NCBI GenBank assembly: GCA_019135895.1
Contig: JAGVVH010000461.1
Coordinates: 1-52,630 of the forward strand
Length of the DNA: 52,630 bases
Source: Bacteroidota bacterium
GTDB taxonomy: Bacteria > Bacteroidota > Bacteroidia > Bacteroidales > WCHB1-69
Reading direction: 5' to 3'
In this document: one piece after another, positions 52,621-52,630 of the stretch
Numbering within the stretch: the first letter of the stretch is position 1
Layout: every line of letters begins with the position of its first letter
Notes under the pieces: generated by a model
What the model saw: only the letters and a program-made list of their open reading frames with translations
What the model was told of the DNA's origin: nothing
Database searches by the model: none
Translations under genes and position numbers: made by a program

Positions 52621-52630
52621 CATTAAAATT

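Overview
This window is AT-rich chromosomal DNA from a member of the Bacteroidota, most likely an anaerobic or microaerophilic Bacteroidales-like lineage (inference). Four signs support this. (1) The repeated upstream motif TAnnTTTG is the -7 element used by Bacteroidota sigma factors; I found over twenty copies placed before genes. (2) Three secreted proteins end in type IX secretion sorting domains, two of type A and one of the gliding-motility (CHU_C) type B. (3) A TonB receptor carries an N-terminal carboxypeptidase-regulatory-like domain. (4) Leaders with Shine-Dalgarno sites are absent. An adenosylcobalamin-dependent ribonucleotide reductase and acetate kinase fit a fermentative, low-oxygen life but do not prove it.

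Layout. 1-5.8 kb: the end of a calcium-binding thrombospondin-type-3 repeat protein, then a 1849-residue adhesin-like T9SS substrate with 20 tandem repeats of about 55 residues, closed by a strong terminator. 6.0-12.6 kb: a loose run of accessory genes on the plus strand: an uncharacterised polytopic membrane protein, a Cys-rich DUF3795 protein, a T9SS-secreted zinc metallopeptidase, a methyltransferase, a nucleotidyltransferase-fold protein, a small membrane protein and a family 2 glycosyltransferase. 12.7-31.7 kb: mostly housekeeping genes: mutS2, lipocalin, rfbC, a HAD phosphatase, a MIP18-type Fe-S assembly protein with a YitT membrane protein, nrdJ, fabD, tRNA-Phe, upp with a FemAB-like acyltransferase, tRNA-Arg divergent from rpsP-rimM-trmN6, small hypothetical proteins, a WG-repeat protein, ackA and a SAM hydroxide adenosyltransferase. 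32-37 kb: a lipoprotein, aspS, and an abutting Wzz-like/O-antigen-ligase-like pair for surface polysaccharide. 37-41.7 kb, minus strand: a His-rich small protein, a TonB receptor with a CxxC in its plug, and a CLC chloride channel, arranged like an operon and suggesting metal handling. 41.8-47.4 kb: pnp, rpsO and an M16 peptidase. 47.6-52.5 kb: an orphan hybrid sensor histidine kinase converging on a type B T9SS protein with fibronectin-like domains. A promoter at the right edge points to a gene beyond the window.

I found no CRISPR array, insertion sequence, integrase, toxin-antitoxin pair or recognisable defence cassette, and nothing I can defend as a wholly new system. The signals most worth a second look are the 495-bp higher-order repeat inside the giant surface protein, the His-rich/TonB/CLC operon with a channel-like substitution in the CLC, the conserved but unnamed membrane protein at 6.0 kb, and the minimal nucleotidyltransferase-fold protein at 10.3 kb.
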